A DNA stretch of 64,000 nucleotides from Paenarthrobacter sp. A20 (GTDB lineage: Bacteria; Actinomycetota; Actinomycetes; Actinomycetales; Micrococcaceae), in assembly GCF_024168825.1 (NCBI RefSeq), contig NZ_JALJWH010000001.1:3658001-3722000 (forward strand), written 5' to 3'. Below, piece after piece: positions 50,823 to 61,643 of the stretch (positions within the stretch are counted from its first letter, which is position 1; each line of letters starts with the position of its first letter). A model generated the notes under the pieces. It did no database searches, had not been told where the DNA came from, and saw only the letters and a list, made by a program, of their open reading frames with translations. A program made the position numbers and the translations under genes.

Positions 50823-52256
50823 CTAGTCCCCGAGCCCGTCGGCATTAAGCCGGGCGAGCATCAATGCCTCAGCCAACACTGCATGGCGGAAATCGCCGAT
50901 GTGCAGCGATTCGTTGGCACTGTGCGCCCGGGAATCGGGGTCTTCCACTCCGGTCACCAGGATCTGGGCTTCCGGATACAAGTCCAGGAGATCGGCAATG
51001 AACGGTATGGAACCGCCGATTCCCGTTTCCACGGGCTGTACTCCCCACGACTCACCCAGCGCCCAGAGCGCCACGCGCGCGGCAGCCGAGGAGGTGTCTG
51101 TGGAGAAAGCGTTGCCCCGCTCCCCCGGACTGAAAGTCACCTTGGCCCCAAAGGGCGCATGCGCTTCCACATGCCGCTTCAAAGCATCCATCGCGGCTTC
51201 CGGGTCCTGCCCAGGGGCCAGCCTCATGCTGAACTTCGCACGGGCAGCGGGAATTAGGGTGTTGGAGGCAACGTCAACGGAGGGGACGTCCATGCCGATG
51301 ATGGACAGTGCCGGCTTGGTCCACAGACGTGAGGCGATTGTCCCGCTGCCGGCGAGCTTCACGCCGTCGAGCACTGATGCATCAGCACGGTAGTCCGCCT
51401 CGGCAAGATCGACCGCCACGTCATCGCGTGCCACCAGGCCTTCGACAGCAACGTTGCCGTCGTCGTCGTGAAGGGTCGCAATGAGGCGCGACAAAAGCGT
51501 GGGGGCATCGAGTACCGGCCCACCAAACATGCCGGAATGGACCGCATGGTCCAGGACGCGCACCTCGAACGTTCCGTCCACCAGACCCCGGAGGCTGGTG
51601 GTCAGGGCGGGAACACCCACCTTCCAGTTACTGGAGTCGGCGACCACAATGACGTCGGCCCGCAGGAGCTCCTGGTGTTCCTCGAGGAACGTACGGAAGG
51701 TAGGCGACCCTGCCTCTTCCTCACCTTCGAAGAAGAACGTCACGCCAAGTCCAAACTCTTCACCCAGAACCTTGGTCACGGCACTGTAGGCGGCCAAGTG
51801 GGCCATGATTCCGGCTTTGTCGTCGGCAGCACCACGGCCATAGAGCCGGCCGTCGCGTTCTTCGGCGACGAAGGGCTCCGAGTTCCACAGGCTCCTGTCC
51901 CCCGGGGGTTGGACATCGTGGTGGGCGTACAGCAGGATTGTTGGCTTGCCGTCGGCGGCTGGACGACGCGCGACGACGGCAGGGCCACCGGGGGTTCCGT
52001 CGGCTTTGCTGCTGCGCAGAATGTGCACTTCTTCCATCCCCGAGGCCTCGACCATGGCAGCCACTGCTTCGGCGCTTCGATCGAGTTCGATCGGGTCAAA
52101 ACTGGCCCATGCAATGCCCGGAATGCCGACGAGTTCCTTAAGGGATTCCATCGTGCTTTCGAAGGAATCGTTAACCGCTGCTGTGAGTGCTTCGACCGGA
52201 GTTTCGCCGGAGTGCCCTTGCTTGTTCTGCGGGATCTCCGCATGTGCTGAAGTCAT
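50823..52256 (-). CDS. M20 family dipeptidase/metallopeptidase
   Basis: The 477-aa protein has the dinuclear zinc site of M20 peptidases: His in LLYAHHDVQPPGD, bridging Asp in GRGAADDKAG, Glu-Glu in FEGEEEAGSP, Asp in VVADSSN and the final His in AHSANESLHI. A dimerisation domain is inserted near residues 215-340. It is similar in layout to CNDP-type dipeptidases, so a cytosolic dipeptide hydrolase is likely. I chose ATG 52256 because TAAAGT (52268-52263) is 6 nt upstream; a GTG two codons earlier is also possible. Confidence 0.92.
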   Translation of the reverse strand: MTSAHAEIPQNKQGHSGETPVEALTAAVNDSFESTMESLKELVGIPGIAWASFDPIELDRSAEAVAAMVEASGMEEVHILRSSKADGTPGGPAVVARRPAADGKPTILLYAHHDVQPPGDRSLWNSEPFVAEERDGRLYGRGAADDKAGIMAHLAAYSAVTKVLGEEFGLGVTFFFEGEEEAGSPTFRTFLEEHQELLRADVIVVADSSNWKVGVPALTTSLRGLVDGTFEVRVLDHAVHSGMFGGPVLDAPTLLSRLIATLHDDDGNVAVEGLVARDDVAVDLAEADYRADASVLDGVKLAGSGTIASRLWTKPALSIIGMDVPSVDVASNTLIPAARAKFSMRLAPGQDPEAAMDALKRHVEAHAPFGAKVTFSPGERGNAFSTDTSSAAARVALWALGESWGVQPVETGIGGSIPFIADLLDLYPEAQILVTGVEDPDSRAHSANESLHIGDFRHAVLAEALMLARLNADGLGD

Positions 52257-52371
52257 GGCCACACTTTACCGCCGGGGATTCGTCCGCCAGGGCAGGCGCG
52301 GCCCGGCGCGATCAAGGCCGGGCATACGGAGGCGTAACCTACGCCACCTCCGTGAGGGGTATTCTGTATGG

Positions 52372-52965
52372 GTGTTCGGACGCAAAAAGGAAGAGCCCAG
52401 CGCTCAATCAGTAGTAGACCAGGCCTACGCCACCGCCCCGGAGCCCGGCGGCGCGAAGGGCGCCCCCACGCCCAAGCGGAAGGACCAGGAAGCTGCCCGC
52501 AAGCGCCCCCTGGTGCCCAACGACCGCAAGGCTTCCAAGGCAGCGGAACGGGTAGCCATCCAGGACCAGCGGCAGAAGATGCGGCAGGCGCTCGATACGG
52601 GCGACGAGAAGTTCCTTCCCCTCCGCGACAAGGGTCCCCAAAAGCGCTACACACGGGACTATGTGGACGCTCGCTTCAGCCTCGGTGAGTACCTCATGTT
52701 CGGTGCTTTGCTGTTCGTGGTGATCTCCCTGATCATTCCGCCCACAAGCGCCGGCATCAGCTATGTGTTGATTGGGTTCTGGATCATGTTCCTGGCCGTC
52801 TTCGTTGACGTCTTCATCCTGTCCCGCAAGCTTCGGAAGCGTCTTACCGAGAAGTTCGGCGAGGTGGAACGCGGCTCTGTTTGGTACGGCTGCATGCGGG
52901 CCCTTCAGTTCCGCAAGCTCCGCCTCCCCAAGCCGCAGGTCAAGCGTGGGCAGTACCCGGCCTAA
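52372..52965 (+). CDS. DUF3043 family membrane protein
   Basis: The 197-aa protein has a basic, Lys/Arg-rich N-terminal half (VFGRKKEEP, KGAPTPKRKDQEAARKRPLV) and two membrane helices near residues 110-160 (EYLMFGALLFVVISLIIPP and ISYVLIGFWIMFLAVFVDVF), ending with a basic tail. This order is the DUF3043 pattern, found in actinobacteria with no known function. The GTG is exactly 6 nt after TATTCT (52360-52365), a leaderless arrangement. A strong terminator follows the gene. Confidence 0.85.
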   Translation: MFGRKKEEPSAQSVVDQAYATAPEPGGAKGAPTPKRKDQEAARKRPLVPNDRKASKAAERVAIQDQRQKMRQALDTGDEKFLPLRDKGPQKRYTRDYVDARFSLGEYLMFGALLFVVISLIIPPTSAGISYVLIGFWIMFLAVFVDVFILSRKLRKRLTEKFGEVERGSVWYGCMRALQFRKLRLPKPQVKRGQYPA

Positions 52966-52989
52966 GCGCCCAAGCCTCAGACATCAGAC

Positions 52990-53030
52990 AAAGGAAGACC
53001 CCGGACCAACGGTCCGGGGTCTTCCTTTTC
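52990..53030. terminator. Bidirectional terminator between DUF3043 gene and pyrD
   Basis: AAGGAAGACCCCGGACC (52991-53007) pairs perfectly with 53011-53027 around a 3-nt loop, with A-rich and T-rich flanks. It is the longest perfect stem of the window (17 bp) and serves two convergent genes. Confidence 0.92.
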
Positions 53031-53039
53031 GTGGCCTGA

Positions 53040-54119
53040 TTAACGCGCCGTCCTCTTGCGGATCTTTACCAGTCCCTTGTTAATACGTGAGGCCCAGAAT
53101 GGACCTTCATAAAGGAATGCTGTGTAGCCCTGGACCAAAGTTGCGCCGGCATCCATTCGCTCCTGCACATCCGTTGCGGTTTCCACACCACCGACGGCGA
53201 TGAGTACCAACTCGTCCCCTACAGCGTCCTTGAGCCTCCGTAGAACCTCCAAAGACCGATGCTTGAGGGGCGCCCCCGACAATCCACCTGCTCCCAGTGA
53301 CTCAACCTTCGCAGCATCGGACAGCAGTCCGTCACGGGAGATCGTGGTGTTGGTGGCGATGATTCCATCAAGTTTCAGGTCCAAGGCCAGTCGAGCGACG
53401 TCGTCGATGTCGTCATTGGACAAATCCGGCGCAATCTTGACCAGCAGGGGCACGTGGCGTCCGGCAGCTTCATCAGCAGCGTCCCCAACTGCCCGCAACA
53501 GCGGGCGCAGCGTTTCCACATTCTGGAGCAGGCGAAGACCTGGTGTGTTGGGAGAGCTGACGTTGACTACGAGGTAGTCAGCCGCGGGAGCCAGGCTGCG
53601 TGCACTCACCAGGTAATCCTCGGTGGCATCGTCGAGTTCCACCACCTTGGTCTTGCCGATGTTAACCCCGATAACCGGGCGGACGTCCGGGTGCTGCCTT
53701 TGCAAAGCAGCCCGCGCAGACTTGAGCCTTGGCGCGACTGAAGCGGCGCCGTCGTTATTGAACCCCATCCGGTTAATCACCGCGCGGTCCTCAACCAAGC
53801 GGAACAGCCTGGGCTTCTCATTGCCTGGCTGCGCCTGGCCCGTGATGGTTCCCACCTCCACATGCCCGAATCCAAGCTCAGCCAACGCTTCGATGCCGTG
53901 ACCTTCTTTGTCGAAACCTGCCGCCAGGCCGAAAGGTGACGGGAACGTCAGTCCCAGCGCCTCCGTGCGAAGTGAAGCGTCGGGAGCTGTAAGCCGGGCA
54001 AGGATCCGGCCGGCACCGGAGCGGTGGGCCGCCCGGATTCCCTGGAAGCCGATCTTGTGTGCCTTCTCGGCATCCATCCAGGAAAAGGCCAGCTTGAAAA
54101 ATGTGGGGTAAACACGCAT
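53040..54119 (-). CDS. pyrD: Dihydroorotate dehydrogenase, quinone-dependent class 2
   Basis: The 359-aa flavoenzyme oxidises dihydroorotate to orotate in pyrimidine synthesis and passes electrons to quinone. The N-terminal helical membrane-binding segment ([20 protein letters not shown]) marks class 2. [55 protein letters not shown] and [10 protein letters not shown] are the FMN and substrate sites. I chose ATG 54119 by homology; a second ATG 7 codons upstream is possible. It is divergent from the next gene. Confidence 0.95.
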   Translation of the reverse strand: MRVYPTFFKLAFSWMDAEKAHKIGFQGIRAAHRSGAGRILARLTAPDASLRTEALGLTFPSPFGLAAGFDKEGHGIEALAELGFGHVEVGTITGQAQPGNEKPRLFRLVEDRAVINRMGFNNDGAASVAPRLKSARAALQRQHPDVRPVIGVNIGKTKVVELDDATEDYLVSARSLAPAADYLVVNVSSPNTPGLRLLQNVETLRPLLRAVGDAADEAAGRHVPLLVKIAPDLSNDDIDDVARLALDLKLDGIIATNTTISRDGLLSDAAKVESLGAGGLSGAPLKHRSLEVLRRLKDAVGDELVLIAVGGVETATDVQERMDAGATLVQGYTAFLYEGPFWASRINKGLVKIRKRTAR

Positions 54120-54187
54120 GGTCCTAGTTTTCCGCCTCATGGACAACTCACCAAACCCATGACCACCAATCCCGCTAGCATGTACGC

Positions 54188-55870
54188 ATGCCTGGGGATT
54201 ATGGTGACGCAAATCATGGACGCTGCAGGATCGATGCCGACGTCGTAGTGGTCGGCGCAGGCCTGTCCGGACTGGTTGCGGCCGCCACAGCCTATGCCGC
54301 CGGCAAGACGGTGGCTGTGCTGGATCAGGAGCCGGAAGCTTCCGTGGGTGGCCAAGCCCATTGGTCTTTTGGCGGGCTTTTCATGGTGAATACACCTGAG
54401 CAGCGGCGTCTGGGCGTCAGGGACAGCGCTGATCTCGCCCTGCATGACTGGCTCGCCTCCGCAGCTTTCGACCGGTCCGAAGACGGGACGGCCCGTCAGT
54501 GGGCCGAGGCGTACGTCGACTTCGCCGCCGGAGAGAAGCGGGCGTGGCTTAGGAGCCTTGGCGTTGGCATCTTCCCGTTGGTGCAATGGGCGGAACGCGG
54601 CGGCTATGGGCCGGAAGGCCATGGCAACACCGTCCCCCGCTTCCACGTCACATGGGGTACGGGGCCTGCCTTGGTGGAGCCGTTTCTCGCCAAGGTCCTG
54701 GAAGGCGTAAGGAGCGGCCGGGTCAGTTTGCACTTCAGGCACCGCGCCCTGTTGCTGACGACGACGACGGGCAGGATCACGGGCGTTTCGGGCGAGGTTC
54801 TTGAACCGTCGACGGCGATGCGGGGCCAAGCGTCCGCGCGGGTCGCCGTCAGTGGTTTCGAGGCCACGGCAGGCGCTGTTGTGGTGACCACGGGTGGCAT
54901 CGGCGGCGATCACGCAGCCGTCCGCAGCCAGTGGCCCGGGGGAAAGGCGCCCGAGCACATGCTGAGTGGCGTGCCGGCTTCCGTGGACGGCAGTTTCCTT
55001 CCCGTCGTGGCAAGCGCTGGTGCTGCTTTGGTCAACGGCGACCGCATGTGGCACTACCCGGAAGGAATCCACAATTACGATCCTGTATGGCCCAATCATG
55101 GAATCAGGATCCTGCCCGGGCCCTCCTCGTTGTGGCTCGATGCCAAGGGCCGCCAGTTGCCCCCGCCGCTGTTCCCCGGTTTTGATTCCTTGGGGGCATT
55201 GCGCCACATCGTCGGAACGGGGCACGACTACTCATGGTTTGTCCTCAACCGCACCATTGCCCTCAAGGAACTTGCCCTGTCCGGTTCCGAGCAGAACCCC
55301 GACCTCACGGGCAAGGACGTCCGACTGCTTGCATCACGCCTGCGCCCAACCGGCGACACACCTATCCAGCGTTTCCTGGACCGGGGCGTGGACTTTCTGC
55401 AGGCGTCATCACCCGGGGAACTGGCCTCAAGAATGAACCAGCTCGCAGACAACTCCCTCATCGGAACCCGCGCGCTTGAAGAACTGATCAGCGCCCGGGA
55501 CCGTCAAGTGGCAAGCGGCCTTGGGAAGGACCCACAGCTCGCCGCCATCAGGGCAGCACGTCGATTTGCCACGGACAAACTGATGCGGGTGGCACCACCG
55601 CATCGGCTGACTGACCCGGCGCATGGCCCGCTGATTGCCATCCGGCTCTCCGTATTGACAAGGAAAAGCCTGGGCGGCCTCGCAACGGACCTTCGTTCAA
55701 GGGTCCTGGACCGTAACGGGCAAGCCATCCCGGGTCTCTACGCAGCCGGCGAAGCAGCGGGATTCGGCGGTGGCGGCATCCATGGATACCGGGCATTGGA
55801 AGGAACATTCCTGGGCGGTTGCCTCTTCTCCGGGAGGGCGGCTGGCAGGGAAGCCACCGCCAGTGTCTAA
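54188..55870 (+). CDS. FAD-binding dehydrogenase (3-ketosteroid-delta1-dehydrogenase/fumarate reductase-like)
   Basis: The 560-aa flavoprotein has the N-terminal FAD fold [20 protein letters not shown] and [10 protein letters not shown], and the C-terminal FAD segment [20 protein letters not shown], which match the FAD-binding dehydrogenase group related to KstD and fumarate reductase flavoproteins. Its substrate is unknown; steroid-like or organic acid compounds are possible. TAGCAT (54176-54181) is exactly 6 nt before the ATG. Two alpha/beta hydrolase genes follow on the same strand, the first after a 9-nt gap. Confidence 0.88.
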   Translation: MPGDYGDANHGRCRIDADVVVVGAGLSGLVAAATAYAAGKTVAVLDQEPEASVGGQAHWSFGGLFMVNTPEQRRLGVRDSADLALHDWLASAAFDRSEDGTARQWAEAYVDFAAGEKRAWLRSLGVGIFPLVQWAERGGYGPEGHGNTVPRFHVTWGTGPALVEPFLAKVLEGVRSGRVSLHFRHRALLLTTTTGRITGVSGEVLEPSTAMRGQASARVAVSGFEATAGAVVVTTGGIGGDHAAVRSQWPGGKAPEHMLSGVPASVDGSFLPVVASAGAALVNGDRMWHYPEGIHNYDPVWPNHGIRILPGPSSLWLDAKGRQLPPPLFPGFDSLGALRHIVGTGHDYSWFVLNRTIALKELALSGSEQNPDLTGKDVRLLASRLRPTGDTPIQRFLDRGVDFLQASSPGELASRMNQLADNSLIGTRALEELISARDRQVASGLGKDPQLAAIRAARRFATDKLMRVAPPHRLTDPAHGPLIAIRLSVLTRKSLGGLATDLRSRVLDRNGQAIPGLYAAGEAAGFGGGGIHGYRALEGTFLGGCLFSGRAAGREATASV

Positions 55871-55879
55871 GCTAAGGCC

Positions 55880-56905
55880 ATGGAGTGGACGGAAGACTTC
55901 CTGGGAGCGGACTTCCAATCCTGTGGCCTTGATGCCACGGGAAACGATGGCGTGGTCCGCCACGCCACGCTGATCCGCCACCGCGTGGAGCCGAAGAACG
56001 GGGATACCGGTCGCAGTGAGGGCGCTCCGAAGCGGTTTGGTGCCGTTTTGTTCCTGCACGGATGGAGCGACTACTTCTTCAATACCGAGCTTGCCAGATT
56101 CTGGGCGGGGCAAGGATATGACTTCTACGCCCTGGACATGCACAACCATGGACGGAGCCTCCAGGCCGATAAACCGGGCGGCTACGTTGCAAACCTGACG
56201 GACTACGATGCCGAGATCAATCGGGCCGTCAGCGTGATTCAGGCCGATCGCTCAGCATCACCGAACGGCACGCTGACACTTATGGGGCACTCAACAGGGG
56301 GTTTGGTGGCCGCTTTGTGGGCCAGCCGCCATCCAGGAGAGATCCATTTCCTCGTCCTGGACAGTCCTTGGCTCGAAATGCACGGCAGCTCACTGGTTCG
56401 CCGGGCTGCACAGGCCATGGTGGCACCGCTTGCAAAGCTGCGACCCGAGACCATCTTGAAGTTGCCTGAGCGAGGATTCTACTTCCGCAGCATCAGTAGT
56501 ACCGCAGAAGGGGAATGGGCCTTGGACGAGAATTACAGGCCCCCTTTGGCGTTCCCTGTGCGTGCCGGTTGGCTTCGCGCCGTATTTGCCGGACATTCGC
56601 AGGTTGCGCGGGGCCTGAAACTGGACATCCCTGTCCTTGTGTTGACCTCCACCGCCAGCGCCAATGGAATGGTTTGGCACGAATCCATGCGCCGTTCCGA
56701 TGCGGTCCTGGATGTAGGTGTGATCGCGCTCAGGGCCATGGCATTGGGCCGCAGCGTCACCTTGGAACGCATCGACGGCGGTCTGCACGACGTCTTCCTG
56801 TCGGCGCCTGCGGTGCGAAAGGATGCATATGCGCGGCTGGCCAGGTGGATCAACGGGTTCATGCACGACGCCGTGCCGGAGGGCCAGCAGGAAGGGCAAA
56901 CATGA
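55880..56905 (+). CDS. Alpha/beta hydrolase (serine aminopeptidase/monoglyceride lipase-like), first tandem copy
   Basis: The 341-aa hydrolase has the oxyanion HG motif in LFLHGWSDYFFNTELA, the nucleophile elbow GHSTGG, Asp in DSPWLEMHGSS or later, and catalytic His in GGLHDVFLS. The layout is that of the Hydrolase_4 family. It is a clear paralogue of the protein encoded next: both share HGW.DYF..TELA, LDSPWLE..GSSLVR and F..RAGW..AV.AGH. TAAGCT (55868-55873) is exactly 6 nt before the ATG. It overlaps the next gene by 4 nt (ATGA). Confidence 0.87.
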   Translation: MEWTEDFLGADFQSCGLDATGNDGVVRHATLIRHRVEPKNGDTGRSEGAPKRFGAVLFLHGWSDYFFNTELARFWAGQGYDFYALDMHNHGRSLQADKPGGYVANLTDYDAEINRAVSVIQADRSASPNGTLTLMGHSTGGLVAALWASRHPGEIHFLVLDSPWLEMHGSSLVRRAAQAMVAPLAKLRPETILKLPERGFYFRSISSTAEGEWALDENYRPPLAFPVRAGWLRAVFAGHSQVARGLKLDIPVLVLTSTASANGMVWHESMRRSDAVLDVGVIALRAMALGRSVTLERIDGGLHDVFLSAPAVRKDAYARLARWINGFMHDAVPEGQQEGQT

Positions 56906-57975
56906 CCACAACGGAGGGGTCGGTATCAGTGTGGGAGCGCGACATTCTTGGCCACGGCTACGAATGCCTCGAGCTGCCGCTCAAGGCCGATGATGAAGGG
57001 CCCGTCAAAGCGACGCTCGTCAGGCACGCCCCACCGGTTGAGCAGGCCTCGCCTCAAGGCATCCTCGACTTCCTGACATCGTTCACCAAACGCAAGCGCC
57101 GCGCATCCCCGGCCGATCCTGGCGGAGCGCCGCGGGTGGTTCTCTACTTGCATGGATGGGCAGACTACTTCCTGCAAACCGAGCTTGCCGAGTACCTCAC
57201 GGCGTCGGGCTTTCATTTCTATGCGTTGGACCTCCGCAAGTTCGGCCGTAGCTTGTTGCCGGGCCAGACGCCCGGCTACACCTCGGACCTGAGCGTCTAC
57301 GACGAGGATCTTGCAGTTGCCTTAGTGGAGATCGAACGCGACGTGGCGGCACGGACCAGCAATGGTGCGGCCCCCACTATCCATATGCTTGGCCATTCCC
57401 TTGGGGGCTTGATCGCAGCGCTTTGGGCCGACCGAAATCCGGGCAGGTTGGGAACCCTGGTCCTGAATTCCCCCTGGCTTGAGCTTCAAGGCAGCAGCCT
57501 CGTCCGCAGTATCGCCATGCACCTGGTGGAGCCTTTTGCCCGCACGGACCCCAAACGCCCCTTCCGTTTTCCGGAGATGCCTGCCTATTGGGAGAGTGTC
57601 AGCAATGAAGCCCATGGCGAGTGGATCCTCGACCCAATCTGGCGTCCGAGGGCTTCCTTCCCCATCCGGGCTGGTTGGACGAAGGCCGTACTGGCTGGCC
57701 ATGCGGCGGTAGAGCGCAAGCTCAACATTGACGCCCCCGTACTGGTGCTTCTCTCCGGGCGGACCAGGATCCAAGCAGAGTGGACGGCTGACCTGATGCG
57801 GGCGGACGCGGTCATTGACGTTGAGGAAACCTCGCGACGGGCGCTTGGCCTTGCCCGCCGGACGGCTGTGTTCCGCTACCCGGGCGCCCTTCATGACATC
57901 TTTCTGTCGAGACGCACCGTCCGGCAACAGGCCTACCGCGACGTCGCCGTCTGGCTGGCCGCATACCCGTACTGA
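56902..57975 (+). CDS. Alpha/beta hydrolase, second tandem copy
   Basis: The 357-aa paralogue has LYLHGWADYFLQTELAEYL, the elbow GHSLGGLIAALWADRNPGRL and catalytic His in GALHDIFLSRR. It starts with the ATG that overlaps the previous stop codon by 4 nt, so the two are translated together. An internal linker with KRKRRAS (about residue 70) is not in the first copy. Substrate is unknown; likely esters or lipids. The pair follows a FAD dehydrogenase, so all three could act on one compound. Confidence 0.87.
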   Translation: MTTTEGSVSVWERDILGHGYECLELPLKADDEGPVKATLVRHAPPVEQASPQGILDFLTSFTKRKRRASPADPGGAPRVVLYLHGWADYFLQTELAEYLTASGFHFYALDLRKFGRSLLPGQTPGYTSDLSVYDEDLAVALVEIERDVAARTSNGAAPTIHMLGHSLGGLIAALWADRNPGRLGTLVLNSPWLELQGSSLVRSIAMHLVEPFARTDPKRPFRFPEMPAYWESVSNEAHGEWILDPIWRPRASFPIRAGWTKAVLAGHAAVERKLNIDAPVLVLLSGRTRIQAEWTADLMRADAVIDVEETSRRALGLARRTAVFRYPGALHDIFLSRRTVRQQAYRDVAVWLAAYPY

Positions 57976-57990
57976 TTCAGCAAGCGTGTG

Positions 57991-58815
57991 CTAGTTTTTG
58001 GCGGGCGCAGCGTCCACTGCTCCCCCGTAGCGCCTATCACGCTTGGCATAGATCTCGACGGCGTCCCATAGTGTCCTTCTGTCGACATCCGGCCACAGAG
58101 TGTCCATGAAAACGAATTCCGCATAGGCCGATTGCCACAGCAGGAAGTTTGAGAGCCGCTGCTCCCCCGAACTACGCAGGAATAGGTCCACGTCCGGGAG
58201 GTCGGGCTCGTCGAGGTACTTCTGGATGGTCTTCTCGGACACCGCCCCGGGCTTTAATCTTCCTGCGGCGACGTCGTGGGCAATAGCCGAAACAGCGTCG
58301 GCGATCTCAGCCCGACCACCGTAATTAACACACATGGTCAACGTGCATGTGTCGTTGGCCCGCGTGTAGTCCTCGGCCTCCTCCAATTCCTTGATGACCG
58401 AACCCCACAAGCGGGGCCGACGACCAGCCCACCTGATACGGACGCCCCACTCATCCAATTGGTTGCGCTGACGACGTAGCACATCCTTGTTAAAACCCAT
58501 GAGGAATCGGATTTCCTCAGGCGAACGCCGCCAGTTCTCCGTTGAAAACGCGTAGACACTGACGTATTTGATGCCGAGCTCGATAGCTCCTGCCATCACG
58601 TCCAGCAGGGCAGGCTCGCCGGCTTTGTGACCCTCAACGCGAGGGAGGCCACGCTGATTGGCCCAACGCCCGTTGCCATCCATGACGATGGCAACGTGCT
58701 GCGGAATGAGCTCACTTGGGATATTCGGCGGCAATGCCCCGGAGGGGTGTCCGTAAGGGGCAACTACTGGTGCCGTCCTGGCCGTTATCGCCTTGCTCTT
58801 CTTACCAAGTGCCAC
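57991..58815 (-). CDS. uppS: Isoprenyl transferase (undecaprenyl diphosphate synthase family)
   Basis: The 274-aa cis-prenyltransferase has [20 protein letters not shown] (catalytic Asp and diphosphate-binding region), [23 protein letters not shown] and [20 protein letters not shown], all family signatures. It elongates allylic diphosphates to the polyprenyl carrier used by the wall and lipoglycan pathways, including uppP and ppm1 products in this window. The GTG start is 2 nt after the recO stop, so recO-uppS is an operon. Confidence 0.94.
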   Translation of the reverse strand: MALGKKSKAITARTAPVVAPYGHPSGALPPNIPSELIPQHVAIVMDGNGRWANQRGLPRVEGHKAGEPALLDVMAGAIELGIKYVSVYAFSTENWRRSPEEIRFLMGFNKDVLRRQRNQLDEWGVRIRWAGRRPRLWGSVIKELEEAEDYTRANDTCTLTMCVNYGGRAEIADAVSAIAHDVAAGRLKPGAVSEKTIQKYLDEPDLPDVDLFLRSSGEQRLSNFLLWQSAYAEFVFMDTLWPDVDRRTLWDAVEIYAKRDRRYGGAVDAAPAKN

Positions 58816-58817
58816 TG

Positions 58818-59585
58818 TCAGCTTCGCTCCACATGTTTGAGTGATTTCAAGGCCCGTTCCAGATGCCATTGCAGGTAGCTGGCCACCAGCCCCGCCGCTT
58901 CGCGCCGATGCCTCGGGTCGGATGAATCGGCTACGACCCAGTCGCCGGTCAGTAACGCACCGAGCAGCACTACCGTCTCCGGTGCCGGCGCAGGCGAACC
59001 GGGCGGTCGGCAATCACTGCAAACCATTCCGCCAACCGGAGCGGCAAAGGCTGTATGTGGTCCCGGGCGACCACAGCGGGCACAAGCTGTGAAACTCGGT
59101 GCCCACCCGCCTGTAGCCAAAGCGCGCAGCAGGTAGGAGTCCAGGATGAGTTCTGGTGGATGGTCGGAGCGGCTGAGGGCGGCCAGCGCACCAACCAACA
59201 GATTGTATTGGGCCGTCCCGGATTCGGTATCGGCATCCGTCAGTTTCTCGGCGGTCTCGGTCATGGCCGCAGCCACGGTAAACCGCCCATAGTCGGCAGC
59301 GATACTGCTCCCATAAGCACCCTTGGCCACGGCCTGCGTCACGATGTCGAGCGTCCGCCCGGAAACCAACTGCAAGTCCGCAACCATGAATGGCTCCAGG
59401 CGTGCCCCAAACCGGCTGGTGGTCCTCCGTACGCCCTTTGCCACGGCACGGACTTGCCCATGGTGTTTGGTCAATAAAGTGATGATGCGATCCGCCTCGC
59501 CCAACTTGTGGGTACGGAGCACCACGGCATCGTCCCTGTAGGACCGTGCTGCAAACGACGGATTGGCCACAACTAATCTTCGCAC
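58818..59585 (-). CDS. recO: DNA repair protein RecO
   Basis: The 255-aa protein has the N-terminal OB fold ([40 protein letters not shown]), a helical domain, and the zinc module CARCGRPG with GMVCSDCR. RecO loads RecA with RecR in gap repair. The start is uncertain: homology begins at '[11 protein letters not shown]', so GTG 59570 is a good alternative to GTG 59585. No box at the usual 6-7 nt spacing is seen for either. It is followed directly by uppS, 2 nt later. Confidence 0.92.
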   Translation of the reverse strand: MRRLVVANPSFAARSYRDDAVVLRTHKLGEADRIITLLTKHHGQVRAVAKGVRRTTSRFGARLEPFMVADLQLVSGRTLDIVTQAVAKGAYGSSIAADYGRFTVAAAMTETAEKLTDADTESGTAQYNLLVGALAALSRSDHPPELILDSYLLRALATGGWAPSFTACARCGRPGPHTAFAAPVGGMVCSDCRPPGSPAPAPETVVLLGALLTGDWVVADSSDPRHRREAAGLVASYLQWHLERALKSLKHVERS

Positions 59586-59613
59586 TATGCCTGGATCCAG
59601 CGGTGACCGCCGG

Positions 59614-59649
59614 ACCGTTTGGTGACGGTATTTCCCGTCACCAAACGGT
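59614..59649. terminator. Hairpin between leuA and recO
   Basis: ACCGTTTGGTGACGG (59614-59628) pairs perfectly with CCGTCACCAAACGGT (59635-59649) around a 6-nt loop, giving a 15-bp stem just after the leuA stop. There is no T-run on the minus strand. Confidence 0.65.
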
Positions 59650-59655
59650 AGGCGC

Positions 59656-61485
<1,830 letters not shown>

Positions 61486-61501
<16 letters not shown>

Positions 61502-61518
61502 CAGCTAAGAAGAAGCAT
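61486..61518 (-). CDS. leuL: leuA leader peptide (MLLLSCRGEA)
   Basis: A 10-codon frame ATG CTT CTT CTT AGC TGC CGC GGC GAG GCC TGA lies 91 nt upstream of the leuA start. Three consecutive leucine codons, all CTT, right after the start codon are unusual for this GC-rich genome, where CTC and CTG dominate. That is the classical design of a leucine-sensing attenuator peptide. An in-frame GTG four codons earlier would add MRTA. The gene is too short to be detected by size alone. Confidence 0.7.
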
Positions 61519-61552
61519 CGCCGTACGCACAATTTCACAGTAACACGATGCG

Positions 61553-61558
61553 TATGAT
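61553..61558 (+). promoter_or_regulatory. -10 box TATGAT upstream of the M13 peptidase gene
   Basis: TATGAT resembles the consensus -10, with no strong -35 at 17 nt. Transcription from here would give a leader of about 80 nt and would be divergent from the leuA leader. Confidence 0.35.
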
Positions 61559-61643
61559 GACAGTGCAACACCTCATGCAACGTCCACTATGCAGACGCCG
61601 CCACGGTGGAAACGCCGGCGCAGTGTCCACACAAGGAGCCACA

